A stretch of 64,000 nt of DNA from NCBI GenBank assembly GCA_032622095.1, contig CP136064.1:2480001-2544000 (forward strand), in the 5' to 3' direction. The translations under genes and the position numbers were made by a program. Below are positions 11,803 through 22,021 of this stretch, piece after piece; positions within the stretch are counted from its first letter, which is position 1; each line of letters starts with the position of its first letter. The notes under the pieces were generated by a model. That model saw only the letters and a list, made by a program, of their open reading frames with translations. It searched no databases and was not told the origin of the DNA. The stretch is from Siphonodentalium dalli (lineage: Eukaryota > Mollusca > Scaphopoda > Gadilida > Siphonodentaliidae).

Positions 11803-11976
11803 CCTGTCCCAATGCATTCTCTTATATATGCGTGCATCCCATAGGGAGCCTCGCATAGATAAGAGAATGTATTGGCCTAACAATATTTACCTTGACACTG
11901 TAAGCCAGTACATTCTCTTATCTATGTGAGGCTCCCTATTGGCGACTTGCATATTTAAGAGAATGCGATGGCACAT
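11803..11976. repeat. Paired-hairpin element, CCAATGCATTCTC family (copy 2)
   Basis: Two hairpins: CCAATGCATTCTCTTATATA ... GATAAGAGAATGTATTGG and CCAGTACATTCTCTTATCTA ... TTTAAGAGAATGCGATGG. They are joined by CCTAACAATATTTACCTTGA. Apexes contain GAGGCTCCCTA/TAGGGAGCCTC words. Confidence 0.75.
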
Positions 11977-12050
11977 AATCTTTAATGCTGGACCATCAAG
12001 TAAGGGATAAGTGTCTTATTTCTCTGAAATTATAACATATATGTAAACAG

Positions 12051-12115
12051 AACTCCCCTGATGGGACCCCTGCAAAAGAAAACATATATAATCAGAACTC
12101 CCCTGATGGGACCCC
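12051..12115. repeat. Tandem repeat, about 46-bp unit, two copies
   Basis: CAGAACTCCCCTGATGGGAC occurs at 12051 and again near 12093, each followed by CCC. It is short and of unclear origin. Confidence 0.5.
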
Positions 12116-12288
12116 CAAGTTGTGTTCACATCACAGAGCTTGGTTAACAGACAAGACGGCAGATTGTGAAATACAGAGATGTCATGATGGGGAAAACACA
12201 AGTGTAAACTACTTCACATTATTACCACTTTAGAGGGCGTTCTCTAGCAGATTAACAGTATTTTACCCTAACAGTAAAAAGCCATAAC

Positions 12289-12390
12289 GCCCGGCATCAA
12301 ACTGGAAGTTATGTGTTAGCGATATTAATGGCCCGCAACGCCCGACATCAAACCAGAAGTTTATGTGTTAACGATATTAATGGCCCGCTT
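12289..12390. repeat. Tandem repeat, about 51-bp unit, two copies
   Basis: CGCCCGGCATCAAACTGGAA ... GATATTAATGGCCCGC is repeated as CGCCCGACATCAAACCAGAA ... GATATTAATGGCCCGC. Confidence 0.7.
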
Positions 12391-12783
12391 CCGGGTTGCG
12401 ATTTTCTAGGAATCGAATCGGACGCAACCTAATTTCGGAATTTCTGTTAAAACAAGATTATAGTATATTATTAAGAATAAAACTGATATTTTACTGTAGT
12501 AGATGTAATAACAGACCGACAACACATTCAAGGTGAGTAAGTGTTATCTAACAAATGGAATAAATTAGATTTCTGACTGAATTTTCCTTAGATATGGCCT
12601 TATTTTCGTGGTAAATAATATTAATTAGTCATGTGACAATTTGTTTGCAACAAACAGACGACACATGTTTTGAATTATTAAAAGAGTTATTATTTCAGTT
12701 GACATATTGCTGCTTACTCACTCATCTAATCTATGTTCTAGTTTGGGTTTCATTTCAGAGAGTGGTAATAATAGTAATAACAT

Positions 12784-12917
12784 GATTTTGTCGGGCGTTA
12801 GGTTTATTAACGGCCCTCCAGAAATAATTAACAGCCCTCGGGCCATTAAAGGCCCGATACGAAGTCTGTTAATCATTTCTGTTGAGCCGTTAATAAACCA
12901 TTACGCCCTCCAAAATC
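12784..12917. mobile_element. Palindromic MITE-like element
   Basis: The left arm GATTTTGTCGGGCGTTAGG and TTTATTAACGGCCCTCCAG mirrors the right arm ...CCGTTAATAAACCATTACGC and CCTCCAAAATC. The inner pair AGAAATAATTAACAG/CTGTTAATCATTTCT continues the stem to a GGGCCATTAAAGGCCC apex. No coding sequence. Confidence 0.7.
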
Positions 12918-12929
12918 AAGTTATTGGTA

Positions 12930-13375
12930 TATTAATTTATACAAGTCATCATTAATGAAGGATTCAGCTTTATACGTGTCGTCATTAATAAAGAATTCGG
13001 TAATTAAATTTATAAGAGTCATCATTAATAAAGGATTCAGAATTAAATTTATACAAACCTCTATAAAGAATTCATAATTAAAATGAATTTATATGAGTCG
13101 TCATTAAAGGATTCAGAATTAAATTTATACGAGTTGTAAAGAATAAAATATTCAGATTTAAATTTAGATGAGCCATCATTGGAGGATTCAGAATTTAATC
13201 TATATAAGTTGCAATTAATGAAGGATTCACAATTAAATTTATATGAGCCTTCATAAAGTATTCATAATTAAAGTTATACGAGTTGTATTTAAAGGCATCG
13301 TAAATAAATTTATATGATTGTAATAAATAAAGTATTAAGAAGAGTCGTTATTAAAGGACTCGGAATTAAAATGAA
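12930..13375. repeat. Degenerate minisatellite, 40-50-bp unit, about nine copies
   Basis: The words GGATTCAGAATTAAATTTAT and ACGAGTCGTCATTAATAAAG recur in order with indels and substitutions. The array directly follows the 12784 hairpin. Confidence 0.8.
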
Positions 13376-13562
13376 ATCCAATGTATCAATATTTTGACAA
13401 TTATACTATGAATTTTAGCATTAGTAATAAAATCTGCATGAACTGCAATATCGAGAAGAGTGAGTAAATCGAATGACCCATACTGACGAGTGAGTAAATA
13501 AGTTATTGGTATTTTGAACATATTTAAAAAAAAATTCCAATATTCCAACCATATAATTACAA

Positions 13563-14013
13563 CTACTTTCGTTTTCGTCGAAATGCGGGCATTTGATTGG
13601 TCGAGAGGCTACCGCGTGACCTGCGTCTATCAGTGCATAGACTTTGCAGTAGACGAGTCACATCGCGTAGTGACACTTTAAGAAAATTGGGCGAGTCTAT
13701 AACCGTCGCCCCACACGACGTCCCCGATGACGCGAAAGCGCGGAATGAGAATTTCATTAGAATTTCAGTGAAAAAACAACTCGAAAACTCAATGTTAGAA
13801 ACATTTGAACAAGTAGTCAATGTCTATATTCCATGTTTCTGCTTCTTATCTACACTATACTATACTTATGTCTGTTCATTTCAGCCGTATTCATGTTTTT
13901 GTAAAGCTCGATTGAACACTCGAAGTTCGTGCCGCGTTTTTTATTTGTCCAATTTTAGAAAAAGCGTCTATGACAACGTGTATAGTTACTGCTGTGAACA
14001 CAGCTTATCATAA
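13563..14013. other. Overlapping frames on both strands, no supported gene
   Basis: A plus-strand frame (13597-14013) and a minus-strand frame (13563-13820) overlap. The plus frame has a charged stretch (DDAKARNENFIRISVKKQLE) followed by a GTAGTC that could act as a donor, but lacks an ATG start and a recognised domain. I cannot support either as real. Confidence 0.2.
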
Positions 14014-14056
14014 ATCAGGCTGATCAACATGGCAAAATTTATTGGAAATAAATAAA

Positions 14057-14284
14057 ATGTGTTACCCGATTACAACCGTTTTAACATTTTTCAGCTTTAT
14101 TACAATGCTAATGACATTTGTCACGAGCACATTATATATGATCAGGGCATTTGTTTACAAATTACATCGGACTGGAGTCTGGACTGGTCTGGAGTTAATA
14201 ATTTTAGCGGAGATCGCGGATTCGACTCTGTGTGTGTTGATAATTATTGGGTTGTTGTTGAGTCATTTTAAACGTAAATCGTAG
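14057..14284 (+). CDS. Small ORF with two hydrophobic segments, doubtful
   Basis: An ATG at 14057 opens 75 codons. Residues about 4-30 (ITTVLTFFSFITMLMTFVTS) and about 48-68 (LELIILAEIADSTLCVLIII) are hydrophobic enough to be membrane segments, and the end is basic (FKRKS). No family is recognised. Hydrophobic frames arise easily from T-rich DNA, and there is no promoter, splice or neighbour support. Confidence 0.2.
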   Translation: MCYPITTVLTFFSFITMLMTFVTSTLYMIRAFVYKLHRTGVWTGLELIILAEIADSTLCVLIIIGLLLSHFKRKS

Positions 14285-14347
14285 CCAAACAAGTAATTAT
14301 TTTTATCATGGATTGTTTATTGCTGAAAATTGAAGTTGAAGCGTAAA

Positions 14348-14688
14348 TATTTATTTTCTGAAAGTTTGCTTGACGAAGATGCTCGTTGACAATTGATTGA
14401 TTGATAGTAGATAGCTGAAAATAAAGTGTTATATTTGTAATTATAAGCCATCAACGTCGTTTTTCGGTTGATCTATGAGCGTATAGACCGATCAGTAGAC
14501 GAATAACATACTTAGTATATTTATTTTCTGAAAGTTTGCTTGACGAAGATGCTCGTTGACAATTGATTGATTGATAGTAGATAGCTGAAAATAAAGTGTT
14601 ATATTTGTAATTATAAGCCATCAACGTCGTTTTTCGGTTGATCTATGAGCGTATAGACCGATCAGTAGACGAATAACATACTTAGTAT
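14348..14688. repeat. Identical 170-bp tandem duplication
   Basis: TTATTTTCTGAAAGTTTGCT begins at 14351 and again at 14521. The following 165 bp appear identical by eye, ending ACATACTTAGTATA. The absence of visible differences suggests a recent duplication. Confidence 0.9.
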
Positions 14689-14778
14689 AATCCGCTTCGC
14701 GGAATTATACAGTATGTTATTCGTCTACTGATCGGTCTATACGCTCATAGATCAACCGAAAAACGACGTTGATGACAT
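14625..14778. repeat. Long hairpin, arm partly from the tandem duplication
   Basis: The end of the second 170-bp unit (CATCAACGTCGTTTTTCGGT ... GACGAATAACATA) is followed by its reverse complement (TATGTTATTCGTC ... AACGACGTTGATG). The apex is TAATCCGCTTCGCGGAATTA. The arm is about 65 nt with almost perfect pairing. The same arm therefore exists three times: two direct and one inverted. Confidence 0.9.
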
Positions 14779-14984
14779 ATATATTGCAAAAGTTGTTAAC
14801 CCTCTAGATTGTGAAGTTCAGACAAATGTGAATGGCTAGTGGCAGGACTGCCCTTGACCATAATCACTGTCCCATCAAGACTACTCTGTAAGCCGCTCAA
14901 CATAGGCATATGTTATTAACCATCAGGCATTGCCCAGCGGTTGATTAAGGTCTGAAAGGTCAATAGAAGCCGATACTTAAATAA

Positions 14985-15210
14985 AATATATCTAAGTCTA
15001 AAAGGCAAATAACTCTACTATTATTAGGCTCATAATAAGAAAGTTCCAAGTCTAAAAGATAGATAGGCTATAACGAAATATGTTAAGTCTAAAAAGGAAA
15101 ACAGTTCTCTTTTAAAATTAGGCCATGGTGAAATATTTTTAAGCTTGAAAAGAGAAACAACTTTAAACTTAGGTCTTAATAAATTATTTCTAAGTTCAAT
15201 AAATAGTCTA
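14985..15210. repeat. Degenerate repeats with an AAGTCTAAAAG core
   Basis: AAGTCTAAAAGGCAAATA, AAGTCTAAAAGATAGATA, AAGTCTAAAAAGGAAAAC, AAGCTTGAAAAGAGAAAC and AACTTAGGTCTTAAT recur every 45-60 bp with A-rich filling. Old and diverged. Confidence 0.55.
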
Positions 15211-15445
15211 ATTTGAAAACTAATGGAAAGACAGGAAAGCTGAGAAATATATTTGGTCCTCAGGAATGTCTATGGGTTCTGTGATGTTTCAGCTGCTCTA
15301 TGAATGTGCCAACTATTGAAAACTTACTCCATAACAGAATCTAAAGACATCCCAAAGGATAAAATATAAAAGCTAAAGTCACCAGAAACTAACTCTAGTC
15401 ATCCTGAAACAAATAGCATGATAAATGAAAGTATCAATTACACTG

Positions 15446-16400
15446 TATCTCAACTTGGAAAGGGACTAATTTCATGTGTTACAATGTTGCCGAATGACCC
15501 CAAAAAGACTCGTTCCCATTTACATGTCATTGTTAACATCCAGTACAAATTTCATGATGATCTGACAAAAGATACGACCTGTAGCTTGAGTCAAAGGATT
15601 TGAATGACCCCAAAAGGACTCATTCCCATCTACATGTCATTGTTAACACCCATGACAAATTTCATGAAGATTTGACCAAAGCTACGACCTGTAGCCCGCG
15701 CCAAAGGATTTAGTCAGGCAAAGAGCAAAATCCAAGATGGCTGCTGGTGGCCATGTTTTATGGCTGAATTACCCCAAGATGACTCGTTCCCATCTACGTG
15801 TCATTGTTAACATCCATGACATTTCATGGAGATCTGACCAAAACTATGACCTGTAGCCCATGCCAAAGGATTCAGTCATGCAAAGAGTAAAATCCAAGAT
15901 GGCTGCTAGCGGCCATGTTTTTTGGCCGAACGACCCCAAAATGACTTGTTCTAGTCTACATATCAATATTAACATCCATGACAAATTTCATGATCATCAG
16001 ACGATCAGTACGACCTGTAGCCCGTGCCAATGGATTGAATTTTGAAATCCAAGATGGCTGCTGGTGGCCATGTATTTTTGCCAAATTACCTCAAAATTAC
16101 TTTTTCCCATCTATATGTCAATGACAAATTTCATAAAGATCAGACCAAAGGTACGATCTGTAGCCCGTGCCTAAGATCCAAGATGGCTGCTGGCAGCCAT
16201 GTTCTTTGGACGAACGACCCCAAAATGACTCATTACCATCTTCATGTCAATATGAACATCCATGACAAATTCCATAATGATCAGACAAGCAGTACGACCT
16301 GTAGCCAGCGCCAAAGGAAATTGTTGACAGACACACACACACAGACACGACAGACGCCAACCCATGGCAATAGCTTAAACTTACAAAGTAAGTTGAGCTA
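15446..16400 (+). mobile_element. TAGCTCAACTTA element with internal tandem repeats (copy 1)
   Basis: The left end (TATCTCAACTT) is the inverse of the right end (AAGTAAGTTGAGCTA). The interior is an array of units near 165 bp: AATCCAAGATGGCTGC...GGCCATGTTTT, then GACCCCAAAATGACTCGTTC, then CATGACAAATTTCATGA, then ACGACCTGTAGCCCG. The end segment contains ACACACACACAGACACGA and GCCAACCCATGGCAATAGCT. Reading frames across it give repeated peptides such as KSKMAAGGHVF, a by-product of repeat periodicity. No transposase. Confidence 0.8.
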
Positions 16401-16447
16401 AATATATGGAAAATACAAGTAAAACTGTGCAGAAGCATATCAAATAC

Positions 16448-16770
16448 CTAGACTGCCCAGGTCGCTAACCACTTAACTAAGCTAGGGAGCATGTTTCATT
16501 CGGTATAGCATTCTAAACTCCCAACAAATAAGTATCGCAGTCAGGGTACAAAAAGTGCAAGGCCTCCAATGCACAATAAAATAAACTCCCATTCTGAATA
16601 TCAACCATTGTTAAAGCGCGACTACGTCCATCTCTGACCCTAGACTGCCCAGGACGCTAACCACTGAACTAAGCTGGGGAGCATGCTTCATCCGACATAG
16701 CATACAGGGCTCCCAACAAATTAATACGGCAGTCAGGGTAAAACAGAGCAAAATACCTCTCAGACAGGGA
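16448..16770. repeat. Direct repeat of about 120 bp, two copies about 195 bp apart
   Basis: AGACTGCCCAGGTCGCTAAC ... CTAGGGAGCATG ... TATCGCAGTCAGGGTA (16450-16550) recurs as AGACTGCCCAGGACGCTAAC ... CTGGGGAGCATG ... TACGGCAGTCAGGGTA (16641-16740). Confidence 0.75.
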
Positions 16771-16914
16771 AAGCTTCAAGTACATCAAGGGCTTCATCAG
16801 GGTTTCTGCTTGGGGGAGAAAGGGACCCATACATTTACACTCTGGGGAGGTGGATTCCAGTCCATGAAACAAACTGCCAATATCTAGTAAATCAGATAGT
16901 TTAAAAAGGTCAAT

Positions 16915-17215
16915 AACACAGATACCTTTCTTAAAAGGTCTCAAATAAAATTCTATAAGACAATGAAATGTATCCCACCACCAGATTATCACCCGATTAA
17001 GTTCATTGATTTATAAAGGTCAGTAACTCAGATAAAACCTTTCTTAAAAGGTCTCAAATAAAACGCCAAAAGACAATGAAATGTGTCCCACCACTGGATT
17101 ATCACCCGATTAAGTTCACGGATTTATAAAGGCCATTAACTCAGAAACCTTTCTTAAAAGGTCTCATTAAAACACCAGAAGACAATGAAATGTATCCCAC
17201 CACCAGATTATTTAA
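16915..17215. repeat. Tandem repeat, about 112-bp unit, three copies
   Basis: TTCTTAAAAGGTCTCAAATA occurs at about 16928, 17041 and 17151, each followed by AGACAATGAAATGT, TCCCACCAC and GATTATC words. Confidence 0.85.
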
Positions 17216-17577
17216 AGGGAAATAAACAAACAAAGTAGGCATGATTAGGGGAGGGGAGGGTGAGGACCCCCTTCTGGTTTACAGTAGCAGAAACCCTGTT
17301 CCATGATAGCTGTTAACAGATATACCTCCACCGAGTCAGAATACCCCAAAAACACTCTCATCCACACTGATTATCCTATCCCGCTCCAGTGACGAGATGC
17401 CAGCAATTCTAGAATCATTCATATCTTATACTCAATTCATTTATATTCATCATGTGTCATCAAGATTGAAGACTCAATATTTGACACTAATACAATCTAG
17501 GCAACATATCCTGTTTACAACAATATATAACACACATATATAATATATACTACTTTATGAAAGTTTGGCCACAGCTG

Positions 17578-17643
17578 CCCTGGTGTGATACCACCACTAT
17601 GATTATAATACTATATACTCATAGTGGTGACATCACACCAGGG
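17578..17643. repeat. Short perfect-armed palindrome
   Basis: CCCTGGTGTGATACCACCACTATG pairs with CATAGTGGTG..ATCACACCAGGG across an AT-rich apex. (Longer arms are described by their ends: CCCTGGTGTGAT and ATCACACCAGGG.) Possibly a very small MITE. Confidence 0.7.
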
Positions 17644-18199
17644 AACCTGTGAGTTCGACTCTACAGCTGAGTAGGAGAGACCCCTTTCTGACTACCATTT
17701 AGTTGAACATAATATTATTTGTCCATCCATCATGCGGCTTTGTTCAGTTTGATGGGTTCATTGAGAGTGAATACATGTTTACTGATAAATCATTGGTTTA
17801 CTGGAGCATCAGTGTTTATAAACAATGATTCTAGAGTTGCTGGAATCCTCTAACTGGGGAATTGCAGATAATCAATATAAGATACTCGACTTCTATGACC
17901 CGACCCCGGTGATGGTACTGCAGATGTATGCAGAGATGCTCTGACTTCTGTGAAATTGCGATGGTACTGCATGTATATCTGTCATGGATGCCTTGATGTC
18001 AACGTGCCCTGAAAATAAACAAGTACATAGTATCAACTAATTATGGGATAAACATACTCTAAAACACTTTTTATCGGAATTACATGGCTTGAATTAATCA
18101 TACTTTAAGTTTACAATACCTAATAATTTAGTGATGTATTGTCCTTGAACGTGTTGCTGTAGTTTGCAAAAATAAATGCCTGACATCAAGGTGTGGAAT

Positions 18200-18345
18200 A
18201 AAATAGAAACTAACCTTTTAATTCAGATCGTAAACGGTGTATGGTAAAATGTTAGAAACTAACCTTTTAATTCATATCGTAAACGGCGTATGATAAAATG
18301 TTAGAAACTAACCTTTTAATCCATATTGTAAATGCTTCTGCATCA
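18200..18345. repeat. Tandem repeat, about 50-bp unit, three copies plus one apart
   Basis: AGAAACTAACCTTTTAATTC then ATATCGTAAACGG recurs at about 18207, 18253 and 18303. A fourth copy at 18558 lies just before the piggyBac-like element. Confidence 0.8.
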
Positions 18346-18675
18346 ATTTGGTTCACCAAATATGATTAAAACACACATAATTAATGCATGAAAGTCCCAA
18401 TGTGGAGAATGATCAACCATAGAAAATTCAGTCTAGATCAGTAAGCGACGTAATGTCAATGACGTCATGGGAAATGACATAATTCACTAGTGACATTATC
18501 ATTAATTAACAGCATTTTCAATGAAAATGCATGAAAATGCATAGCAGTGTAATAATAGAAACTAACCTTTTAATTCAAATCATAATCGGGGATCCTCCCT
18601 GTCAGAGAATTCCGCACTTTCTTCACGACTCCTGGATAAGACAAAAAAATCAATGATTGATTGATTGGGGTTTAA

Positions 18676-19528
18676 CACGTTCGCTGCCACTACGTAGTAA
18701 ACGGTTCCGTGGGGACTGCTATTACGAGTTAACTCGTAGTAATGTTCATACCACATAAATAATAACACAATCCGCAAGCAATGTTGGTGCATGTGCCAAT
18801 ACATGCCCAACGATCCCATTGATCAATTTTATATGTATAATTTACGATGGCTTGAGATACAACGATTCACACAGCGTGAACAGGGGGTGGGGTCCAGATA
18901 GCAATCTTGGTAGGATACTCCAATTCACCAGGACCTCTTCTGTACGTCCCTGAACCATGAGGTACATGTGCAACTAGACCATTCCCGGACACATTGTGTA
19001 TATATAAATGAATTGTCTATCAAATCTGGGTCAAATGAAAGATTAAACGTGTTATAAAGCTCCTACGAGATAACTCGTAGTCGGCACCTGGGATGAAACT
19101 CACCAGTGGTCATCGCTGGTGCCAGCTATGAGTTATCTCGTAGGTAAATACATATTATGTTTTTGACGCCTTATTCGACGTAGTCTGTACCAATTATCAT
19201 ATATAAATTCATTTACCATGTCTTACATACGATATGCTTGTGCATGTATAGCACTCTTCGTCATCTAAGACACTGACAACGTAATTGTAGTTACCTACGA
19301 GATAACTCGTAGCTGGCACCAGGAATGAAACGTTAATAAATTCCGTCCCAGGTGCTGACTACGAGTTATCTCGTAGTAGTCTTATAACATGTTTCAGCAT
19401 CATATGACCCGATATTGGTCGAACCATTACTCATACATACGAAAAATATCATCTACTATCGACAAAACATCAAATCCCATGGTGGCATATGGGATGGAAT
19501 TACCCATTGGTTTTCGGCAGTGAACGTG
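18676..19528. mobile_element. piggyBac-like non-autonomous element with TTAA duplications
   Basis: The left end CACGTTCGCTGCC and right end GGCAGTGAACGTG are inverted repeats with one mismatch. They are flanked on both sides by TTAA (18672-18675 and 19529-19532), the duplication typical of piggyBac transposons. The 853-bp interior has no transposase. It contains two inner hairpins, 19065-19145 and 19295-19378, each bounded by CTACGAGATAACTCGTAG or its inverse and each enclosing TGGCACC/GGTGCC words. Confidence 0.85.
19065..19378. repeat. Two CTACGAG hairpins inside the piggyBac-like element
   Basis: CTACGAGATAACTCGTAG (itself nearly palindromic) opens each hairpin and CTACGAGTTATCTCGTAG-like sequence closes it. 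The copies start near 19068 and 19297. A shorter CTACGTAGTAAAC ... GTTAACTCGTAG pair lies at 18689-18742. Confidence 0.75.
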
Positions 19529-19721
19529 TTAACTTCGTTTTAGCAACAAAGCCATATCACGACGAGAAAAAATCAATGAAGAATTCACAAAACCATTGAT
19601 TAATTGAAGAAGACTCGGTATTTGTAAATATAGTGCATCTTAGAGGATGTTGATAGATTATATTAAAACTAAATATTATTAACCATTCCATGACAGCAGT
19701 TTCCTGAAATTTTGCGAAAAC

Positions 19722-19897
19722 CCTGTGCTAATGCATTCTCTTATAATTATGCGAGTCCCCCATAGGGAGCCTCACTTATATAAGAGAATATATTGACCTA
19801 AAAATATTTACCTCAACTTTGTAAGCCAGTGCATTCTCTTATATATGCGAGGCTCCATATGGGAGACTGACATATGTAAGAGAATACACTGGCACAG
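19722..19897. repeat. Paired-hairpin element, CCAATGCATTCTC family (copy 3)
   Basis: CCCTGTGCTAATGCATTCTC opens the first hairpin and GGCACAG closes the second. Both stems contain TTCTCTTATA and TATAAGAGAAT, with an inner GCCTCACTTA/GCGAGGCTCC. The flank words CCTGTGC and GCACAG are an outer inverted repeat. Confidence 0.75.
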
Positions 19898-20070
19898 TTT
19901 CTTTAATGCTGAACCAGCATAGCTCCCATCATGAAAGGGTAAACCATTTCGATACTAAATGGATTTCCCCATCCAATTATAACTGTATACATTGAAGTAG
20001 TCTATTATTGGGGTGTTCACAAACATTGAGCAGATGACAAACAGATAACAAGTGATTAAGGATACCTATT

Positions 20071-20520
20071 TATTCCACACCCATTGACGTGAGTCACATG
20101 TATTCAATGGAATCCCAGCCATTGAATACATAGTAGTGTATACCTCTAGTGGAATACAAGCCGGAACTATTCTTGTTGACGTTGTTGCCAAGAAAGATGA
20201 CGTACATTACGTCGATCATCCGCTTCCGGTGATCCCCCCATAATTACTGGTTATTTGTCACAATATAGGTAGCTATAGTAACAATGGAGGTGCTATTCAT
20301 GGATTGAACTTATCTGACTGAACAGTGTAGAATAAATACAGAACACAACTTGCATCATAATCTCGAATCTTTTATCGAACTCGTTGCGGACGGCGCAAAG
20401 TTATATTTCGCTTGAGCTACGCTCTCGCGAAATATATCCTTGCGCCATCCGCAACTCATTCGATAAAAGAGTCTCGATTAAGATGCGCATTGTGTTTTGT
20501 CTATTTATTATACGCTCAAC
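20071..20520. repeat. Dispersed repeat with hairpin (member D), copy 2 of 8401-8815
   Basis: The same sequence as 8401-8815 with small indels. The hairpin (about 20330-20517) has better pairing: CGGACGGCGCAAAGTTATAT against ATATATCCTTGCGCCATCCG with a CGCTTGAGCTACGCTCTCGCG-type apex. After it comes TATTTATTATACGCTCAACA, which also follows the hairpin at 43882 (as TATATGCTCAACAATAG). Confidence 0.8.
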
Positions 20521-20699
20521 AGTGAATTATAGAAAAAAACGCGTTTCTATAAACATGTTATCACCCAGAAGGGGATATAGAAGAATATGCTTTCACACTA
20601 GCTCATGCTTGCGACCGATTCACTTGCGTGTACCGATACTGTTTTCGGTTTGTACTGTTGAAGAAGGACAAAGTGAAAGAACCCATTGTGATATTCTAA

Positions 20700-22018
20700 G
20701 GCCAAAAAAAAAAGATTCTATGTTTCCGTACATCGACCGACCCTAAAAATAACCCGCCGACCCTAATCTTTTTATTGATATTTTGAGAAAAAGTCAAAAT
20801 ATTCTAAAAAAAAAAAAAACATTTTTTTTTTCACTGTTTTTACCACTGATGCTCATAAATATTGATGAACATTAGTGTGCAAAACACATGATTTCTAACA
20901 TATGCCTGTGAAAAGTGACCATGAAGTGACAGTTGTCTCAAAAGCCCCACGTGTGTGATGGGTTGTTGATTGATGGGCATTAATTTTTCAATTTGAATTT
21001 CATGAGAGTGGATCTCATGCCTGCTTTACCTGTATGCCTTGCTTGGGACTTATGGAACATACTCATGGGTTCCAAATAAACATGCACGCACATTTAATAT
21101 TTTCTTGGGAAATTTCCTCCCTGCACAGTGCTTATTTGAGTCTGCAAGTTTATTAATTTTGAGGCTATGAAAATTGAAATCAGCACAAACTCAAGATTTC
21201 TATATGATTCTGATACTAAATTGAGGAGCTTGTAACTGTATGCATGTACATATTCAAATATATGGCATACATGTGAACATTTAAATATTGAATAAAACAC
21301 TACATGACACATACTATGTTGATTCCTATGCTTGATCTACATTTACTATAAATTTTTTAACTATAGTTGATGTTTTGCTCAGAGTTTCCACTGTGCTATT
21401 ATAAACTTTCAATGGAATTTTTCCCCTGCACTATTATTTGGGCCTGCACTTTTATTTGGGCCTGCACTTTTATTTGGAGCCCGAGAGTACTGGTAGGAGC
21501 ACTATCAACAGACATGGTGTGTGTATCTGTATATATACATGTATATACAGGTTATCACCACATATGTTAGGGGTACAGCTACTGTTTCCAAAAAACAGGC
21601 ATGCTAGGTTGGGTGTACTGGCTACCTCCAGACAATGGGATGTAGTCGTCCCAATACAAGTAAGGTATAATGGCGGTATTATGGGTAAAATTCTTATAAA
21701 AGTTAGTGACATCAATTTCGTACCAAGTTTATAGCCAAATTTATGAAAATGTGGTATGTGAATAATAAATAACATACTTAAGCATGAAGTAAGTTTGATC
21801 TTTCATCAATCTTAATGTCTATTTCCACTGTGTTTATCAAGTAATACTTTCCCCACAACACAAGTTGGCATTTTATGTCACTTCGGTCGAGGTAATTCAA
21901 TATTTCTGCAGCTGGATACAAAATATCAAAATAAAATAAAAAAAATAAAATTTCCCTACCTACCTACCCTAATTTTTTCACTCCGTTATCGGAAACATAC
22001 AATCTTTTTTTTTTGGCC
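20700..22018. mobile_element. PIF/Harbinger-like non-autonomous element (copy 1)
   Basis: The left end GGCCAAAAAAAAAAGATTCT then ATGTTTCCG mirrors the right end CGGAAACATACAATC ... TTTTTTGGCC. It is flanked by TAA on both sides, a 3-bp duplication of the TWA type used by PIF/Harbinger elements. The interior is AT-rich, has no transposase, and contains a nested TACTC-family element (21060-21489). A second member lies at 53362-55080. Confidence 0.65.
21060..21489. mobile_element. TIR element, TACTC family (copy 2), nested
   Basis: The left end TACTCATGGGTTCCAAATAA mirrors the right end TTATTTGGAGCCCGAGAGTA. Near the right end GGGCCTGCACTTTTATTT is repeated in tandem (18-bp unit, about three copies at 21431-21478). 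No gene. Confidence 0.65.
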
Positions 22019-22021
22019 TAA

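Noticed and set aside
15860..16401. Reading frames with repeated peptides such as KSKMAAGGHVFWPNDPK (also at 27827, 28036, 38876, 39620)
   Set aside because: They are translations of the 165-bp tandem unit of a transposon, which happens to lack stops in one frame. Both strands give similar frames.
16620..16690. Minus-strand sequence resembling a tRNA A box (CTTAGTTCAGTGGTTAGCG)
   Set aside because: No matching B box, acceptor stem or anticodon arm could be found; it may be a decayed tRNA-derived SINE, but that is not supported.
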